Origin: Gammaproteobacteria bacterium RIFOXYD12_FULL_61_37
GTDB lineage: Bacteria; Pseudomonadota; Gammaproteobacteria; Chromatiales; Chromatiaceae
Direction: 5' to 3'
Assembly: GCA_001801995.1 (NCBI GenBank)
Contig: MGZB01000015.1
Coordinates: forward strand, 23,383 to 87,382
DNA: 64,000 bases
In this document: positions 17,016-25,608 of the stretch, one piece after another
Layout: each line of letters begins with the position of its first letter
How positions within the stretch are numbered: position 1 is the stretch's first letter
Program-made: the position numbers and the translations under genes
Notes under the pieces: model-generated
Database searches by the model: none
Told to the model about the DNA's origin: nothing
What the model saw: only the letters and a program-made list of their open reading frames with translations

Positions 17016-18038
17016 GTGACCGACGTGACAGCGCCAAAACCCCCACCCTTTTCCATCCGGCTTGCCGACTGGCGCCTGGACCGGCTGGCCATCCAGTGCA
17101 TCCGCGAGGAGGTCTTCATCCGGGAACTGCATATTCCACCCGGATTGGAGTGGGATGGACGCGATTCCTCGGCCATCCATCTGCTGGCGGAAGACAGTGA
17201 AGGCCAGCCCATCGGCACGGCGCGCATGCTGCCCGAGGGCCATATCGGCCGCATGGCGATCCTGCCGTCCTGGCGCCGGAGCGGCGTCGGCTCGGCCCTG
17301 ATGGAGGCCCTGCTGGAGATCGCCGCCCAGCGCCATCTCGGTTCCGTCTTTCTCCAGGCCCAGCAGATTGTGACCCCCTTCTATCAAGGGATAGGTTTTG
17401 AACCGGAAGGGCCTGTCTACATGGAAGAGGGCATCCCCTATCAACTGATGGCCCGGCCCCTGGATTCGGAACCCCTCTCCGAAACGGCCTATCGGGAGCC
17501 CCATTACCGGGTGGATGAATCCCTGGAGCTGATCGACCGGGGCATTCTGGGGGAGACCAGGGACGCGATCCCGCTGCACAGCCGCGAGGCCTTCCGCACG
17601 GCCTGCCTCAGCCTGGCGCGCCAGGCACGGCGCAGCATCCGCATTTTCAGCCACGACCTGGACGCCTCGATCTACGACAACAAGTCCTTGGTCAACGAAC
17701 TCAAGCGACTGGCGACCCGGAACCCCGACCCCTCGATCTTCATCCTGCTGCAAAGCAACGAAAAGGTTCAACGGGAGGGCCACGGCGTCGTCACCCTGGC
17801 CGCGCGTCTCCCCAGCAAGATCCAGATCTTCCGTCCCCTGGCCGAGTCCCGGCGGGAACCCACGGACAGCTTCATGCTGGCGGACGACATCGCCTTCGTC
17901 TACCGGAAGTGGCACACCCGTTTCGACGGCCGGGTCGAGTTCTACAACCTGAGCCGCGCCCGCGAGCTGGTCAACGCCTTCCAGGAGCTATGGAACGAGA
18001 GCGAGGAGGATATTGCCCTCCGGCGTTTGAGCATCTGA
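17016..18038 (+). CDS. GNAT acetyltransferase fused to a C-terminal PLD-like/DUF7931-type domain
   Basis: About 340 aa. Residues 1-150 form a GNAT domain: FIRELHIPPGLEWDG, acyl-CoA loop HIGRMAILPSWRRSGVGSALM, and FYQGIGFEPEG. The C-terminal half (FRTACLSLARQARRSIRIFSHDLDA ... FYNLSRARELVNAFQELW) looks like the domain found next to GNAT domains in gammaproteobacterial HPA2-like proteins (I recall it as DUF7931). That half lacks obvious catalytic HKD motifs. GTG 17,016 or 17,025 is the likely start, as no ATG is well placed. Acceptor substrate unknown. Confidence 0.7.
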   Translation: MTDVTAPKPPPFSIRLADWRLDRLAIQCIREEVFIRELHIPPGLEWDGRDSSAIHLLAEDSEGQPIGTARMLPEGHIGRMAILPSWRRSGVGSALMEALLEIAAQRHLGSVFLQAQQIVTPFYQGIGFEPEGPVYMEEGIPYQLMARPLDSEPLSETAYREPHYRVDESLELIDRGILGETRDAIPLHSREAFRTACLSLARQARRSIRIFSHDLDASIYDNKSLVNELKRLATRNPDPSIFILLQSNEKVQREGHGVVTLAARLPSKIQIFRPLAESRREPTDSFMLADDIAFVYRKWHTRFDGRVEFYNLSRARELVNAFQELWNESEEDIALRRLSI

Positions 18039-18055
18039 CTGAAGACCGCTCATCC

Positions 18056-18282
18056 AAAAAAACTCTTTTCAACCGCAAAGGACGCAATGATCGCAAAGGA
18101 AAACGATCTATTGCATTTGTTCGGCGCATCCATGCGCCTCACCCCTCCGGGGCTGGCGCGAAAATCCGCTCCCGGCGGTTTTTTATCTGCGCCACCGCCT
18201 TCCCGGTTTGGAGCGGGGCCTAGACAAGCTAATGAATTCCTTCGCGTTTCTTTGCGTTCTTTGCGGTTATAACGAGGAAGTT
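18056..18282. repeat. MITE-like repeat family A, copy 3
   Basis: Bounded by CTTTTCAACCGCAAAGGACG and GTTCTTTGCGGTTATAAC arms. The interior (GTTCGGCGCATCCATGCGCC, GGGCTGGCGCGAAAATCCG) is nearly identical to copy 2 but single. It lies between convergent genes and has no ORF of its own. Confidence 0.85.
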
Positions 18283-18286
18283 AGGT

Positions 18287-18883
18287 TCAATAATCCCCGG
18301 AGCGCAATCGCTCCCGGTTCAGCGCCAGCCATTGGAGGGCGATGACAATACTGGTGGAATTGGCCCGGCCGCCATAGAGCTCCGCCAGCGCCGCCTCCGT
18401 GGAAAGCACAGAGACGCGGATATCTTCGCCTTCCTCTTCCAGTCCATGAATACCGCCGATCCCGGTGAGATCGGCTATCCCGCAATAGAGGCTGATGCGC
18501 TCGTCGGAGAGACCCGGACTGACCCAGAAACGGCAGATAGGAATCAGGGCGCGCAGCGCGCAGTCGGCTTCCTCGACGGATTCGCGCCGCGCCACCTGCT
18601 CGGCCTCTTCACCGGGACCGATATGGCCGCCCACGGTCTCCAAGAGCCAGGCCCCCTCCCCGTCCTCCAAGGCGCCGATGCGGAACTGCTCCAGCAGCGC
18701 CACCTGATCCCGTTCGGGGTCATAGAGAAGCACGGAGGCCGCGCCCAGCCCTTCCAACCGTTCCCGCAGAATCTCCTTGCCCCATCCCCCGGCATACAGG
18801 GTATGGCGCAACCGGTAACGGCCCAGTTTCAGGAACCCCTTATAAACCTGAACCGAATCAATGATCTCGACCTGATGTCCCAT
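18287..18883 (-). CDS. nudF: ADP-ribose pyrophosphatase (Nudix)
   Basis: 198 aa. The Nudix box is GGHIGPGEEAEQVARRESVEEA near residues 87-108. It agrees with the consensus except that the usual glycine after EE-x is aspartate. The preceding VALLEQFRIGALE and following ISLYCGIADL fit the ADP-ribose branch (NudF). It hydrolyses ADP-ribose to AMP and ribose-5-phosphate in characterised relatives. It lies 7 bp downstream of the phosphoribosyltransferase gene on the same strand, so the two likely form an operon. Confidence 0.88.
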   Translation of the reverse strand: MGHQVEIIDSVQVYKGFLKLGRYRLRHTLYAGGWGKEILRERLEGLGAASVLLYDPERDQVALLEQFRIGALEDGEGAWLLETVGGHIGPGEEAEQVARRESVEEADCALRALIPICRFWVSPGLSDERISLYCGIADLTGIGGIHGLEEEGEDIRVSVLSTEAALAELYGGRANSTSIVIALQWLALNRERLRSGDY

Positions 18884-18890
18884 GGGATAT

Positions 18891-19535
18891 TCATTCCCCC
18901 GCAGTGGTTTGTTCCCCGGGAAATGGCAATTCCCCCAGCATCCCCAGCGCCTGGCGCAGACTGGCCCTTGGCAGCCTCAGGCCATGGTCGCGCCACAGGC
19001 GCTCGGCGATCTCGGCCTCGCCCTTGGGGCGGGGCTCCATCTCCTGCAACAAAGCGCCCAGATCCTCGGTGATCGCCCAGGGGTAAAGAATCCAGCGCCA
19101 TTTGGCGATCTTTGCTGCGTAGTAGTCCGGCACGTAGCTGGAGCTGGTCTTGTGATGGATGACGGCGGTTCGCAGCTCGGCCGGCGGCCCATGTTCCATG
19201 ACATGCTTGATGGCCACGTCGAAAGTGCCGCCGGAGTCGCTGATGTCATCCACCAGCAGGACCCGCTTTCCCTTCAGATCGACCGTCAGGGGATAGCGCA
19301 CAACCCCCTCGGGTGCCCTATGAATGCCGTGGTAGCGCTCGATCTTGAACTCGGCCAGATCGAGGATGCCAAGGAAATCGGATAGAAGGCGCCCGGCCGG
19401 ATAACCGCCTCGCCCCACCGCCACCAGGGCATCGGGCTCGAACCCAGAATGGCGGATCTGCCGTGCAAGGCTGTGGCAAAGGTTTTGTATGCGGACCCAG
19501 CCGACGTATTGGCAAGGGATGGGGTTCTTATTCAT
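18891..19535 (-). CDS. Phosphoribosyltransferase family protein
   Basis: 214 aa type I phosphoribosyltransferase. The PRPP-binding loop is VLLVDDISDSGGT near residue 93, and the N-terminal strand-loop is ALVAVGRGGYPAGRLLSD. SSYVPDYYAAKIAKWRWILYPW suggests a xanthine/hypoxanthine-type base pocket, as in archaeal and proteobacterial Hpt/Gpt-like proteins. The exact base is unknown. It is upstream of nudF; both act on ribose-phosphate metabolites (inference). Confidence 0.82.
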   Translation of the reverse strand: MNKNPIPCQYVGWVRIQNLCHSLARQIRHSGFEPDALVAVGRGGYPAGRLLSDFLGILDLAEFKIERYHGIHRAPEGVVRYPLTVDLKGKRVLLVDDISDSGGTFDVAIKHVMEHGPPAELRTAVIHHKTSSSYVPDYYAAKIAKWRWILYPWAITEDLGALLQEMEPRPKGEAEIAERLWRDHGLRLPRASLRQALGMLGELPFPGEQTTAGE

Positions 19536-19562
19536 CGGCGTCTCCGAAGTCCCTGAAGAAGA

Positions 19563-19752
19563 TATGAACCTAGAGGCCTCAGTTCAACCGCCAAGGGCGC
19601 AAAGAACGCAAAGAAAGACATCGACTTGTATCCTCCCGTGTATTCACCTGCCGGGTTGGATGGGAGGAGTGGTGCAGGGATGCACCGGTTACGGACCGAA
19701 GGATGGAAACTCAGGTAACTCATTGTGTCTCTTCGCGTTCTTTGTAGTTAAG
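19563..19752. repeat. MITE-like repeat family A, copy 4 (different interior)
   Basis: Terminal arms TTCAACCGCCAAGGGCGCAA and CTTCGCGTTCTTTGTAGTTA are recognisable. The interior, containing TCCTCCCGTGTATTCACCTG, is unrelated to copies 1-3. This suggests that the element family is defined by its ends. The right end overlaps the stop region of the CDGSH gene. Confidence 0.65.
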
Positions 19753-19945
19753 GACGCTCCACCTCGCGGCGCTGCCCGTCCTCATAGACGTAGAGTTTGT
19801 CCGGCCCTTCGTCCTTGACCTTGGAGTGACTGCCGTCGCACCAGGGATCGTCCTTGCTCAGGCCGCAGCGGCAGAGCCACTTGCTCTTTCCGCCGCAGGA
19901 GACCTCCAGGGGTCCATTTTCATCGCGGATAATGATTCTTGCCAT
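19748..19945 (-). CDS. CDGSH iron-sulfur domain protein
   Basis: 65 aa single-domain protein. The CRCGLSKDDPWCDGSH segment near residues 25-40 matches C-x-C-x2-S-x3-P-x-C-D-G-S-H exactly, which binds a labile 2Fe-2S cluster through three Cys and one His. Bacterial relatives are poorly characterised; redox sensing or iron handling is suggested for the family. The stop lies at the edge of repeat A copy 4. It is 76 bp downstream of the MFS gene. Confidence 0.9.
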   Translation of the reverse strand: MARIIIRDENGPLEVSCGGKSKWLCRCGLSKDDPWCDGSHSKVKDEGPDKLYVYEDGQRREVERP

Positions 19946-20020
19946 AAGGCTTCTCCTTCGAGATCGGGATTGGAAAAGGGCGCATTCGCACCGGTGGTCT
20001 TTTTGATTCTAGTCGATTCT

Positions 20021-21154
20021 TCAGTCCGCATCCGCTACCCAGCGCCAGGCGATGAGCAATGCCATGAAAGAGATGGCCGAGGCGGCCAGGAAGGCGGTCA
20101 GGGGACCTGCCCCTTCCCAGAGAAAACCGGCGGCAAGGCTGCCTACCGCCCCGCCCGCGCCGTAGCTGATGCTGCTGTAGAGGGCCTGTCCCCGGCCCTG
20201 GTGCTTGCCGACGAAGTAGCGGTGGACCAGGTGGATGGCGGAGGCGTGGAAGACGCCGAAGGTAGCGGCATGCAATGTTTGGGCGGCCAGCAGGACCGCC
20301 AGCCGGTCGGGGAAGGCGCCGATCAGAATCCAGCGCGCGGCGGCCAGGGAAAAGCTCACCAGCAGCATGCGCCGGGCGCCGAAGCGGTGCAGCAGCCGGT
20401 GGCTGAAGGCGAAGATCACCACCTCGGCGATGACGCCCAGGGCCCAGAGCTGGCCGATCAGGGTCTTGGACCAGCCCTGGGCCTCCATGAAGATCGAGTA
20501 AAAGGCGTAGTAGGGGCCGTGGCCGAGCTGCATCAGAAAGCAGGCGGCGAAGAAGGCCAGCACGGCGGGCTGGCGGACGACATGCCATAGATGGATCTGA
20601 TCCAGGGGATGGGGCTCCGGATCGGGGTCGTTCACCAGCAGGGAGGAGAGCCAGATGCCCATGTAGACCGCAAACAGGACCGGCAGGATCACCGCCGGTC
20701 CCCTGGCATCCACCGCCACCCCCAGGATCGACACCGTCAGGATGAAACCGATGGAGCCCCAGGCGCGCACCTGGGCATAGCGGGGCGCCTGGTCGCCCAG
20801 ATAACGGAAGGTCACCACCTCGAACTGGGGCAGCACCGCGTTCCAGAAGAAGCTGAACAGCATCATGGCCGCCGCCAGGGGCCAGAACTCGGTGAAGAAG
20901 AAGACCCCGGCGAAGATCAGGCTGGTCAGGAGGGAGCCGAGGCGCACGATGCGCATGCGGTGGCCCAGATGATCCCCCAGCCAGCCCCAGACAAAGGGGG
21001 CCACAAACTTGGTCGCCATGGGGATGGCCATCAACTGGCCGATGGCGACCGCGTCGTAGCCCAGCCCCTTGAGATAGAGGCCCCAGAAGGGGACCAAAAT
21101 CCCCAGGGCGCCGAAGTAGAAAAGATAGAAGCCCGAGAGCCGCCAGTAGGGCAT
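20021..21154 (-). CDS. MFS transporter, phenylpropionate permease (HcaT) type
   Basis: 377 aa with about twelve hydrophobic helices. The start [19 protein letters not shown] and the loop GWLGDHLGHRMRI are typical of the small PPP/HcaT-like MFS branch. ATG 21,154 overlaps the aroC stop (TGATG), indicating translational coupling; the longer frame would overlap aroC by 40 bases. The substrate cannot be told. Coupling to chorismate synthase suggests an aromatic compound but is not proof. Confidence 0.82.
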   Translation of the reverse strand: MPYWRLSGFYLFYFGALGILVPFWGLYLKGLGYDAVAIGQLMAIPMATKFVAPFVWGWLGDHLGHRMRIVRLGSLLTSLIFAGVFFFTEFWPLAAAMMLFSFFWNAVLPQFEVVTFRYLGDQAPRYAQVRAWGSIGFILTVSILGVAVDARGPAVILPVLFAVYMGIWLSSLLVNDPDPEPHPLDQIHLWHVVRQPAVLAFFAACFLMQLGHGPYYAFYSIFMEAQGWSKTLIGQLWALGVIAEVVIFAFSHRLLHRFGARRMLLVSFSLAAARWILIGAFPDRLAVLLAAQTLHAATFGVFHASAIHLVHRYFVGKHQGRGQALYSSISYGAGGAVGSLAAGFLWEGAGPLTAFLAASAISFMALLIAWRWVADAD

Positions 21155-22257
21155 CAGCGAGGAACGGACGGTGGAATCACGGGTGTCATGCAACGGACAT
21201 CGGCGTTCTGGGCCCGGTGGCGCAGATGGTGGTCCATGAGGCAGATCGCCAGCATCGCCTCGGCGATGGGGGTGGCGCGGATGCCGACACAGGGGTCGTG
21301 CCGCCCCTCGGTAACCACCTCGACCGGATGGCCGTTCAGATCAATCGAACGGCCGGGGATGCGCAGGCTGGAGGTGGGCTTCAGGGCGATGCGGGCGACG
21401 ATGGCCTGACCACTGGAGATGCCGCCCAGGATGCCGCCGGCGTGGTTGCTGAGAAAGCCCTCGGGGGTCATCTCGTCGCGGTGCTCGGTCCCCTTCTGTT
21501 CCACCACAGCGAAACCGTCGCCGATCTCCACCCCCTTGACGGCGTTGATGCTCATCAGGGCGTGGGCGATGTCGGCGTCGAGGCGGTCGAAAATGGGCTC
21601 GCCCAGGCCGGGGGGGACCCCTTCCGCCACCACCGTCACCTCGGCGCCGATGGAGTTGCCCTCCTTACGCAGGGCGTCCATATAGGCATCCAGCTCGGGG
21701 ACCTGAGACATATCCGGCCAGAAGAAGGAATTCTGCTCGACCACCGACCAATCGAAACCCCGCGCCCGATGGGGGCCGAGGCGGGAGAGGTAGCCGCGAA
21801 TCCTCACGCCTGCCCGTTCCCGCAACCACTTCTTGGCGATGGCCCCCGCCGCCACCCGCATGGCGGTCTCCCGCGCCGAGGAACGGCCGCCGCCGCGATA
21901 GTCGCGAAAGCCGTATTTCTGGGTGTAGCTATAGTCCGCATGACCGGGCCGGAACTGCTGGGCGATGTTGCCGTAGTCCTTTGAGCGCTGATCGGTGTTG
22001 TGGATGATCAGGCCGATGGGCGTGCCGGTGGTGCGACCCTCGAAGACGCCGGAGAGGATCTGCACCTCGTCCGCCTCGCGCCGCTGGGTGGTATGGCGCG
22101 AGGTCCCCGGCTTGCGCCGGTCCAGGTCCCGTTGCAGATCGGCCTCGGTCAGCTCCAATCCCGGCGGGCAGCCATCGACGATACAGCCGATAGCCGGGCC
22201 GTGGCTCTCGCCAAAGCTGGTGACCGTGAAGAGTTTTCCGAAGCTGTTGCCTGACAT
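21154..22257 (-). CDS. aroC: Chorismate synthase
   Basis: 367 aa. It converts EPSP to chorismate, the last common step of aromatic amino-acid synthesis, using reduced FMN. Signatures are [18 protein letters not shown] at the N-terminus, [16 protein letters not shown] [20 protein letters not shown], and [34 protein letters not shown] lies near the end. The C-terminus extends about 16 residues past the usual end and overlaps the next gene's ATG. Confidence 0.97.
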   Translation of the reverse strand: MSGNSFGKLFTVTSFGESHGPAIGCIVDGCPPGLELTEADLQRDLDRRKPGTSRHTTQRREADEVQILSGVFEGRTTGTPIGLIIHNTDQRSKDYGNIAQQFRPGHADYSYTQKYGFRDYRGGGRSSARETAMRVAAGAIAKKWLRERAGVRIRGYLSRLGPHRARGFDWSVVEQNSFFWPDMSQVPELDAYMDALRKEGNSIGAEVTVVAEGVPPGLGEPIFDRLDADIAHALMSINAVKGVEIGDGFAVVEQKGTEHRDEMTPEGFLSNHAGGILGGISSGQAIVARIALKPTSSLRIPGRSIDLNGHPVEVVTEGRHDPCVGIRATPIAEAMLAICLMDHHLRHRAQNADVRCMTPVIPPSVPR

Positions 22258-22321
22258 GGTTTAACCCGAAAATTCCAGATTCCGTAGGGTTAGCGTGAAA
22301 ATGGCGAACCGGACATTGGGG

Positions 22322-22347
22322 GTAGGTCGGCCTTCAGGCCGACCTAC
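22322..22347. repeat. Short palindromic repeat, family D, copy 1
   Basis: Perfect palindrome on GTAGGTCGGCCTT and AGGCCGACCTAC. It sits between aroC and rdgC, both on the minus strand, just after the rdgC stop. Related copies are at 29,312-29,356 and 37,508-37,562. It may act as an RNA hairpin at the rdgC 3' end. Confidence 0.8.
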
Positions 22348-22357
22348 CCCGAGTTTT

Positions 22358-23266
22358 CTACTTCCCCTCGGCAAGGCCGCCGAAGACCTCGATCATCCGG
22401 GGGATAAAGCGCCCCAGCTCCAGGCTCATGAGGGAGAAATCCACGTCGAAGCGGGCCGCCGCGTCGTCGGCGTTGGAGGCCGCCGCCTCGTCCTGGATCA
22501 GATCGAGGAAGCGCAGGCGCCGCACCGCCAGGTCGTTGCCCAGCACGCAGCCGATGCGTTCGTTCCACTCCACCGCCAGGCGCACGGTGCGCTTGCCGGC
22601 TTCGAGATGGGACGAGACCTCCGCCCCGTCCAGGGGCTGGCGGCGGCAGCGGACGATACCGCCCTCGGCAGTCGGTTCCCGCAGCTCGCATTCGTCCATC
22701 AACAGAAAATCGGCGGGCGCACCCTTGGCGACCCAACCGGTCAACACAGCGGCGGGGTCGTCCTTCAGCGCCAGGGGCCGCACCTTGAGGGAACCCAGCG
22801 AGTCACGCAGCAGGGTCAACAGCTCTTCGGCGCGCTTGGGCAGGGCGTTGTCCACCACAATCCAGTTGTTGACCGGATCGATGTAGGCGTAGACCCGGCT
22901 GGAACGGGTGAAGGCCTTGGGCATCAGGTCGAGGACGATTTCGTCCTTCAATCCCTGCTTCTCCTTGCGGGACAGCTTGCGCAGCTCGGCGTCCTCCAGC
23001 TCGGCCACCTTCTCGTCCAGGGCCTCGCGGATCACCGAGGAGGGCAGCAACCGGTCCTCGCGCCGGGCACAGACCATGATGCAGCCGTTGGCGGCATGGG
23101 TCAGGGACGAACCCTCCCGCCCCAGGGGCCGGTCCCAGCCGATGGATTGGGGTTCGAGGGAACCGCAGGGGCGGAAGGCGTGTTGTTCCAACTGGTCGTG
23201 CAGCGCCTCGGGGGAGAGCCCGATGGGGGCCGTCAGAGAGTAGATTTGCAGGTTTCTAAACCACAT
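22358..23266 (-). CDS. rdgC: Recombination-associated protein RdgC
   Basis: 302 aa, the E. coli RdgC length. It is a nucleoid-associated dimeric ring that binds dsDNA and inhibits RecA. The N-terminal MWFRNLQIYSL is diagnostic. ANGCIMVCARREDRLLPSSVI, SRVYAYIDPVNNWIVVDNA and LAVEWNERIGCVLGNDLAVRR follow. It is monocistronic by spacing, with a 75-bp gap upstream to the norF-like gene. Confidence 0.95.
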   Translation of the reverse strand: MWFRNLQIYSLTAPIGLSPEALHDQLEQHAFRPCGSLEPQSIGWDRPLGREGSSLTHAANGCIMVCARREDRLLPSSVIREALDEKVAELEDAELRKLSRKEKQGLKDEIVLDLMPKAFTRSSRVYAYIDPVNNWIVVDNALPKRAEELLTLLRDSLGSLKVRPLALKDDPAAVLTGWVAKGAPADFLLMDECELREPTAEGGIVRCRRQPLDGAEVSSHLEAGKRTVRLAVEWNERIGCVLGNDLAVRRLRFLDLIQDEAAASNADDAAARFDVDFSLMSLELGRFIPRMIEVFGGLAEGK

Positions 23267-23341
23267 GGGCGGTACTTCATCCAGGAAAAGGAAAGGCGGC
23301 AGTTTACCCCGAACAGTCCCACAGAGGCCATCGAGCAGCGG

Positions 23342-23617
23342 TCAGAAAAGGGTCGTCATCCGCCGGATCGAATCGCCCCATCCGTGACTGAGCAGCACCA
23401 GCAGCGGCACGATGATGACGAAGGCGTAGAGCACAAGGCGCAGACGGACGCTGGCACGGGTCATCTCCATGTAGTGGTCGATCACCAGACGGCCCTTGAG
23501 GGCAATCAACCCGGCGACGATCAGCGTCAGCGGCCAGCCGGTCTCGGCGAGCCAGGCCCCTGCGAGCGTGAGCCCCAGGAGCAGCAGCCAGACCTTTTCC
23601 GCGTGGCCCAGTTTCAT
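23342..23617 (-). CDS. norF: NorF-like / prokaryotic cytochrome oxidase subunit IV small membrane protein
   Basis: 91 aa with three hydrophobic helices: VWLLLLGLTLAGAWLAE, LIVAGLIALKG, and LVLYAFVIIVPLLVLLSHG. HYMEM after the second helix fits the COX4_pro/NorF family. Its ATG overlaps the stop of the NorE-like gene (ATGA). In denitrifiers norEF accompany norCB nitric-oxide reductase, but no norCB is in the window. A heme-copper oxidase accessory role is the alternative. Confidence 0.75.
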   Translation of the reverse strand: MKLGHAEKVWLLLLGLTLAGAWLAETGWPLTLIVAGLIALKGRLVIDHYMEMTRASVRLRLVLYAFVIIVPLLVLLSHGWGDSIRRMTTLF

Positions 23618-24276
23618 CGCAGCACGTAGAAGAAAGGAAAGATCACCAGCCAGATCACATCCGTCGTGTGCCAATAGACCGCCGCCGCCTCCAGCCCGCC
23701 GTGGTTCTCCGACGAATAGGCATTGAGCGCGGTACGCGCCGCCACCCAGGTCAGACCCATGAGGCCCCAGCTCACATGCACCAGGTGGTTGAGAGTCAGG
23801 TAGTAATAGACGGTATAGAAGACGCCTGCCTCGCCGTCGATGCCGTGGGCGACATTCCAGCGGATCTCGAAGAACTTCACCAGCGGATAGCCGAGGCCCA
23901 GCAGAATGGCCAGCCCCGTCCAGCCCGCCGCCGTCCTTCGCGCGTCGAGGCGAATCGCCGCCACCGCCTTGACCATGCAGTAACCGCTGGTCAGCAACAG
24001 CAGGGTGATGGCGACGCCCGCCAGGGTCAGCAGCTTGTCCGGCCCGGCCAGAAAGGCCTCGGGATGATGCGCCTTGGCGACGAAATAGACCCCGAACAAC
24101 AGCAGAAACTCCACCAGCACACAGAAAATGCCGACCCAAATGCCCGGATTGCCGGGGACGCGGCCGGGGGTATCGCAGGAGGAGGGGTTGCCGGGGAGAT
24201 GCATGCGGCCAACATAGGCGGGTTGAAACCCGGCGCCATTGAGGTAGATCAAGCGGGGGAGAAGGGAAGCGGCCAC
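23614..24276 (-). CDS. norE: NorE-like cytochrome c oxidase subunit III family protein
   Basis: 220 aa from GTG 24,276, which has AGGA four bases upstream; ATG 24,204 is an alternative. It has five or six membrane helices and the subunit III/NorE motifs WVGIFCVLVEFLLLFGVYF, LNHLVHVSWGLMGL, and YWHTTDVIWLVIFPFFYVLR. It is too short for a full CoxC and fits NorE. It sits between the unknown membrane-anchored gene upstream and norF, all on the minus strand with tiny gaps. A role in assembly or activity of a nitric oxide or oxygen reductase encoded elsewhere is inferred. Confidence 0.78.
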   Translation of the reverse strand: MAASLLPRLIYLNGAGFQPAYVGRMHLPGNPSSCDTPGRVPGNPGIWVGIFCVLVEFLLLFGVYFVAKAHHPEAFLAGPDKLLTLAGVAITLLLLTSGYCMVKAVAAIRLDARRTAAGWTGLAILLGLGYPLVKFFEIRWNVAHGIDGEAGVFYTVYYYLTLNHLVHVSWGLMGLTWVAARTALNAYSSENHGGLEAAAVYWHTTDVIWLVIFPFFYVLR

Positions 24277-24291
24277 GGGTTCCTGGGTAGG

Positions 24292-24888
24292 CTACAGCGC
24301 CTCGAACGCCTCGACCCAGATGAGTTCACAGGCGCCGCCGCCGGTGTCCTTGCGGGTCAGGGAACTGCGCCAGCGCCAGCCGTCGGCGGCGCTGGCCTCG
24401 ACCAGAAAGCCCTGAATCCGCACGATCTGGCCGGGGCGGGTGCCGAGCATCCGATCAGCGACCGCCTCGGTGGCGGGGATCAGGTGCATGTTGGCGCTGT
24501 GGGTCTCGATAGCCTCGCGCGGGATCGGGAACTCGTTTTCCACCCGCCAGTGATAAAAGCGATTGCCCTGGCTGATAGAGATCCGGCTCAGGACGGCGGA
24601 ATCGGACATCGGCCCCCAGCCCAGGGCCAGATCGAGGGGGGAGAGATCGGCCTCGCGGCCGAAGCGATACCGCTCCGCGCCCAAGACCCGCGCCTGGATG
24701 CTGAACCGGGCCAGGGGCTGGATACGGTAGCCCTTCATCCCCAAATCCGGCGCCGGGCCGGGATCGGCCTGCAACGGCTCTCCGGCAACGGTGATTCCGG
24801 GTGTCCGGACCGAAGCGGCCCGATGATCCTGCCAGTGCTGCAACGCGCCGTAGGCAATCAGCAGAATGAACAACCATTTCCAGGACAT
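24292..24888 (-). CDS. Conserved membrane-anchored protein of unknown function, norE neighbour
   Basis: 198 aa from ATG 24,888. One N-terminal hydrophobic segment (WLFILLIAYGALQHW) anchors a soluble domain. Conserved-looking stretches are LALGWGPMSD, HSANMHLIPATEAV, and the tail SSLTRKDTGGGACELIWVE. I have seen this pattern in unannotated proteobacterial proteins but know no function. It precedes the NorE-like gene by 15 bp and is likely co-transcribed. Confidence 0.65.
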   Translation of the reverse strand: MSWKWLFILLIAYGALQHWQDHRAASVRTPGITVAGEPLQADPGPAPDLGMKGYRIQPLARFSIQARVLGAERYRFGREADLSPLDLALGWGPMSDSAVLSRISISQGNRFYHWRVENEFPIPREAIETHSANMHLIPATEAVADRMLGTRPGQIVRIQGFLVEASAADGWRWRSSLTRKDTGGGACELIWVEAFEAL

Positions 24889-25176
24889 GGCCCCTAATCT
24901 CCTCAATCCGAATCTCCGGCGTCGGCCGGACCTATTGGACAGCATTGGCCGCCAGGGTATGGACGATCTCAACAGCGCCGGCGGAACCGTCCCGGATCAT
25001 CCGCCGCAACTTTACCGTGAAAGTCGCGAACCAGAAATGTAGCCCAATGGGATGGCGGATCGCCATGACCGTTAGAAAAATGAGACCCCCTCGGCAATTG
25101 AAGAAACTGCCGTTACGAACGGCCCTGGATTGACTATTTTCTCTATTGTGGATGAGTCACCCCACGAGGAGAGGAT
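24889..25176. other. Intergenic gap without a gene
   Basis: I see no credible ORF. A fragment CGGATCGCCATGACCGTTAG at 25,054-25,073 resembles CGCATCGCCATGATCGTTAG at 29,402-29,421 and CCATGATCGTTAG near 160. The short ORF at 24,945-25,133 has no recognisable features. Sequence just before 25,177 includes GAGGAGAGG, the ribosome-binding site of the next gene. Confidence 0.6.
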
Positions 25177-25578
25177 ATGAACACGAAAATCAGAAACCTG
25201 CTGGCCGCTTCCATCCTGGCCCTTTCTGCGCCCTGCCTGGCCGAACCCGGATTCGGCGGTCCCAGACCCGGTGGACCCGGACCCGGCGGACAGGGCTTCG
25301 GCGGCCCCGGATTCGGCGGGCCAAATCAGCAAGGCAGTTTCGAGGAGCGGAAGGCCGAAATGCTGGCCAGACTGGAAGAGCGGTCGGCCTCCATCCAGGA
25401 GACAAAAAACTGCGTCAACGCGGCCACAACCCAAGAGGCCTTGAAATCCTGCCGCGAGCAGATGAGGTCCAAACAGCAAGACCTCCAGTCGAAGCGCATC
25501 GATGAACAGATCAAACGCCTTCAAGAACAGAAACGGAGATTCTCGGAAGGCCCGGCGGCCTCTGACGCGCCGCTCTGA
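25177..25578 (+). CDS. Exported Gly/Pro-rich protein with charged helical tail
   Basis: 133 aa. It has a signal peptide (LLAASILALSAPCLA, cleavage likely after ALA near residue 22), then a low-complexity PGFGGPRPGGPGPGGQGFGG region. The charged, helical C-terminal half contains two cysteines (KNCVNAATTQEALKSCREQM). The start is supported by GAGGAGAGG. I do not recognise a family. The arrangement recalls small periplasmic Cpx/Spy-like or metal-responsive proteins, but that is only a resemblance. Confidence 0.75.
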   Translation: MNTKIRNLLAASILALSAPCLAEPGFGGPRPGGPGPGGQGFGGPGFGGPNQQGSFEERKAEMLARLEERSASIQETKNCVNAATTQEALKSCREQMRSKQQDLQSKRIDEQIKRLQEQKRRFSEGPAASDAPL

Positions 25579-25608
25579 ACGGGTTCGGCCCCTGCCGCCA
25601 AATCCAGG

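Noticed and set aside
19489..19818. 109-aa plus-strand ORF
   Set aside because: Runs through repeat A copy 4 and antisense of neighbouring genes; no independent support.
24945..25133. 62-aa plus-strand ORF in the gap before the Gly-rich gene
   Set aside because: No ribosome-binding site, no motif, and overlaps a fragment that recurs as an intergenic repeat.
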